Position numbers and translations under genes: made by a program | Origin: Streptomyces chattanoogensis | GTDB lineage: Bacteria > Actinomycetota > Actinomycetes > Streptomycetales > Streptomycetaceae | Length of the DNA stretch: 64,000 nt | NCBI RefSeq assembly: GCF_001294335.1 | Contig: NZ_LGKG01000162.1 | Coordinates: forward strand, 20,735-84,734 | Direction: 5' to 3' | Notes under the pieces: generated by a model | What the model was told of the DNA's origin: nothing | The model's input: only the letters and a program-made list of their open reading frames with translations | The model's database searches: none | In this document: positions 63,904 to 64,000 of the stretch, one piece after another | Layout: each line of letters starts with the position of its first letter | Numbering within the stretch: position 1 is the first letter of the stretch

Positions 63904-64000
63904 ATGGGTTTCACGGACACGCGCTTCAACGTCAATCTGTCGATTCTGTTCACCGAGCTTCCGTTGCTGGAGCGGCCGGCGGCCGCACGGGCGGCGGGCT
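63904..64000 (+). CDS. hyi: Hydroxypyruvate isomerase, 5' part
   Basis: The first 32 codons (MGFTDTRFNVNLSILFTELP, then LLERPAAARAAG) match the N-terminus of hydroxypyruvate isomerase, a TIM-barrel enzyme interconverting hydroxypyruvate and tartronate semialdehyde. The gene runs off the window. Its place after gcl supports the call. A GGAAGGGG sequence lies about 13 nt before the ATG. Confidence 0.82.
   Translation, partial: MGFTDTRFNVNLSILFTELPLLERPAAARAAG

Overview
The window is a chromosomal segment of a high-GC actinomycete, almost certainly a Streptomyces. The support is strong third-position GC bias, frequent GTG starts, only two TTA (bldA-type) codons, conservon-style roadblock genes, a Streptomyces-type subtilisin inhibitor, a MurT/GatD pair, a c-di-AMP riboswitch ahead of an NlpC/P60 hydrolase, and a clpP5-like / bioBADF / ureABCFGD / tap / pfkA order that, from memory, resembles part of the S. 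coelicolor chromosome. No tRNA, rRNA, CRISPR array, insertion sequence or prophage was recognised. Most of the window is core genome; the unusual signals are at regulatory sites, junctions and decayed genes.

Layout. 1-9 kb: GAP-family membrane protein, SseB-like protein, YigZ, sbcD-sbcC, an Lrp regulator divergent from a rhodanese, and an ATP-grasp protein. 9-16 kb: DUF885 peptidase-like gene with a 30-bp tandem repeat at its stop, ACT-GNAT protein, PhoD phosphatase, alpha/beta hydrolase, SigJ. 16-24.5 kb: racemase-like protein, GntR regulator with a dre-like operator, ROK regulator, a TTA-containing hypothetical gene, mug, purB, SGNH hydrolase, TetR and an FAD monooxygenase that carries an in-frame palindromic repeat. 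24.6-28.3 kb: two CNNM/CorC-type membrane proteins, GNAT, and a C-terminally truncated LLM oxidoreductase. 28.4-30.3 kb: a ribbon-helix-helix antitoxin and a degenerate Fic/Doc-like toxin separated by a PP2C phosphatase gene, with short tandem repeats at both junctions.

30-35 kb: biotin genes (bioBAD on minus, bioF divergent). 35-39 kb: anti-sigma-type ATPase, NlpC/P60 protein with a c-di-AMP riboswitch, clpP with a small unknown partner, an orphan Phd antitoxin and a secreted M28 aminopeptidase. 39.2-44.5 kb: urease operon ureABCFGD behind a GlnR-type box. 44.4-46.7 kb: a four-gene operon with three roadblock proteins and a PATAN-like protein but no GTPase. 47-52 kb: tripeptidyl aminopeptidase, TIGR02452/PARG, acyltransferase, a DHFR-family pseudogene, SMI1/KNR4 and a subtilisin inhibitor. 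52-57.4 kb: small membrane protein, CtaG, pfkA, murT-gatD and def. 57.6-64 kb: TetR divergent from an acyl-CoA dehydrogenase, a seven-repeat beta-propeller, a SnoaL-like protein, gcl and the start of hyi (glyoxylate to tartronate semialdehyde metabolism).

How genes work together: urease structural and accessory genes form one nitrogen-controlled unit; bio genes form a divergent biotin unit; murT-gatD amidate lipid II; sbcDC form a nuclease; gcl-hyi handle glyoxylate. Several regulators (Lrp, GntR, two TetR) sit beside inverted or direct repeats that look like their own or their neighbours' operators.
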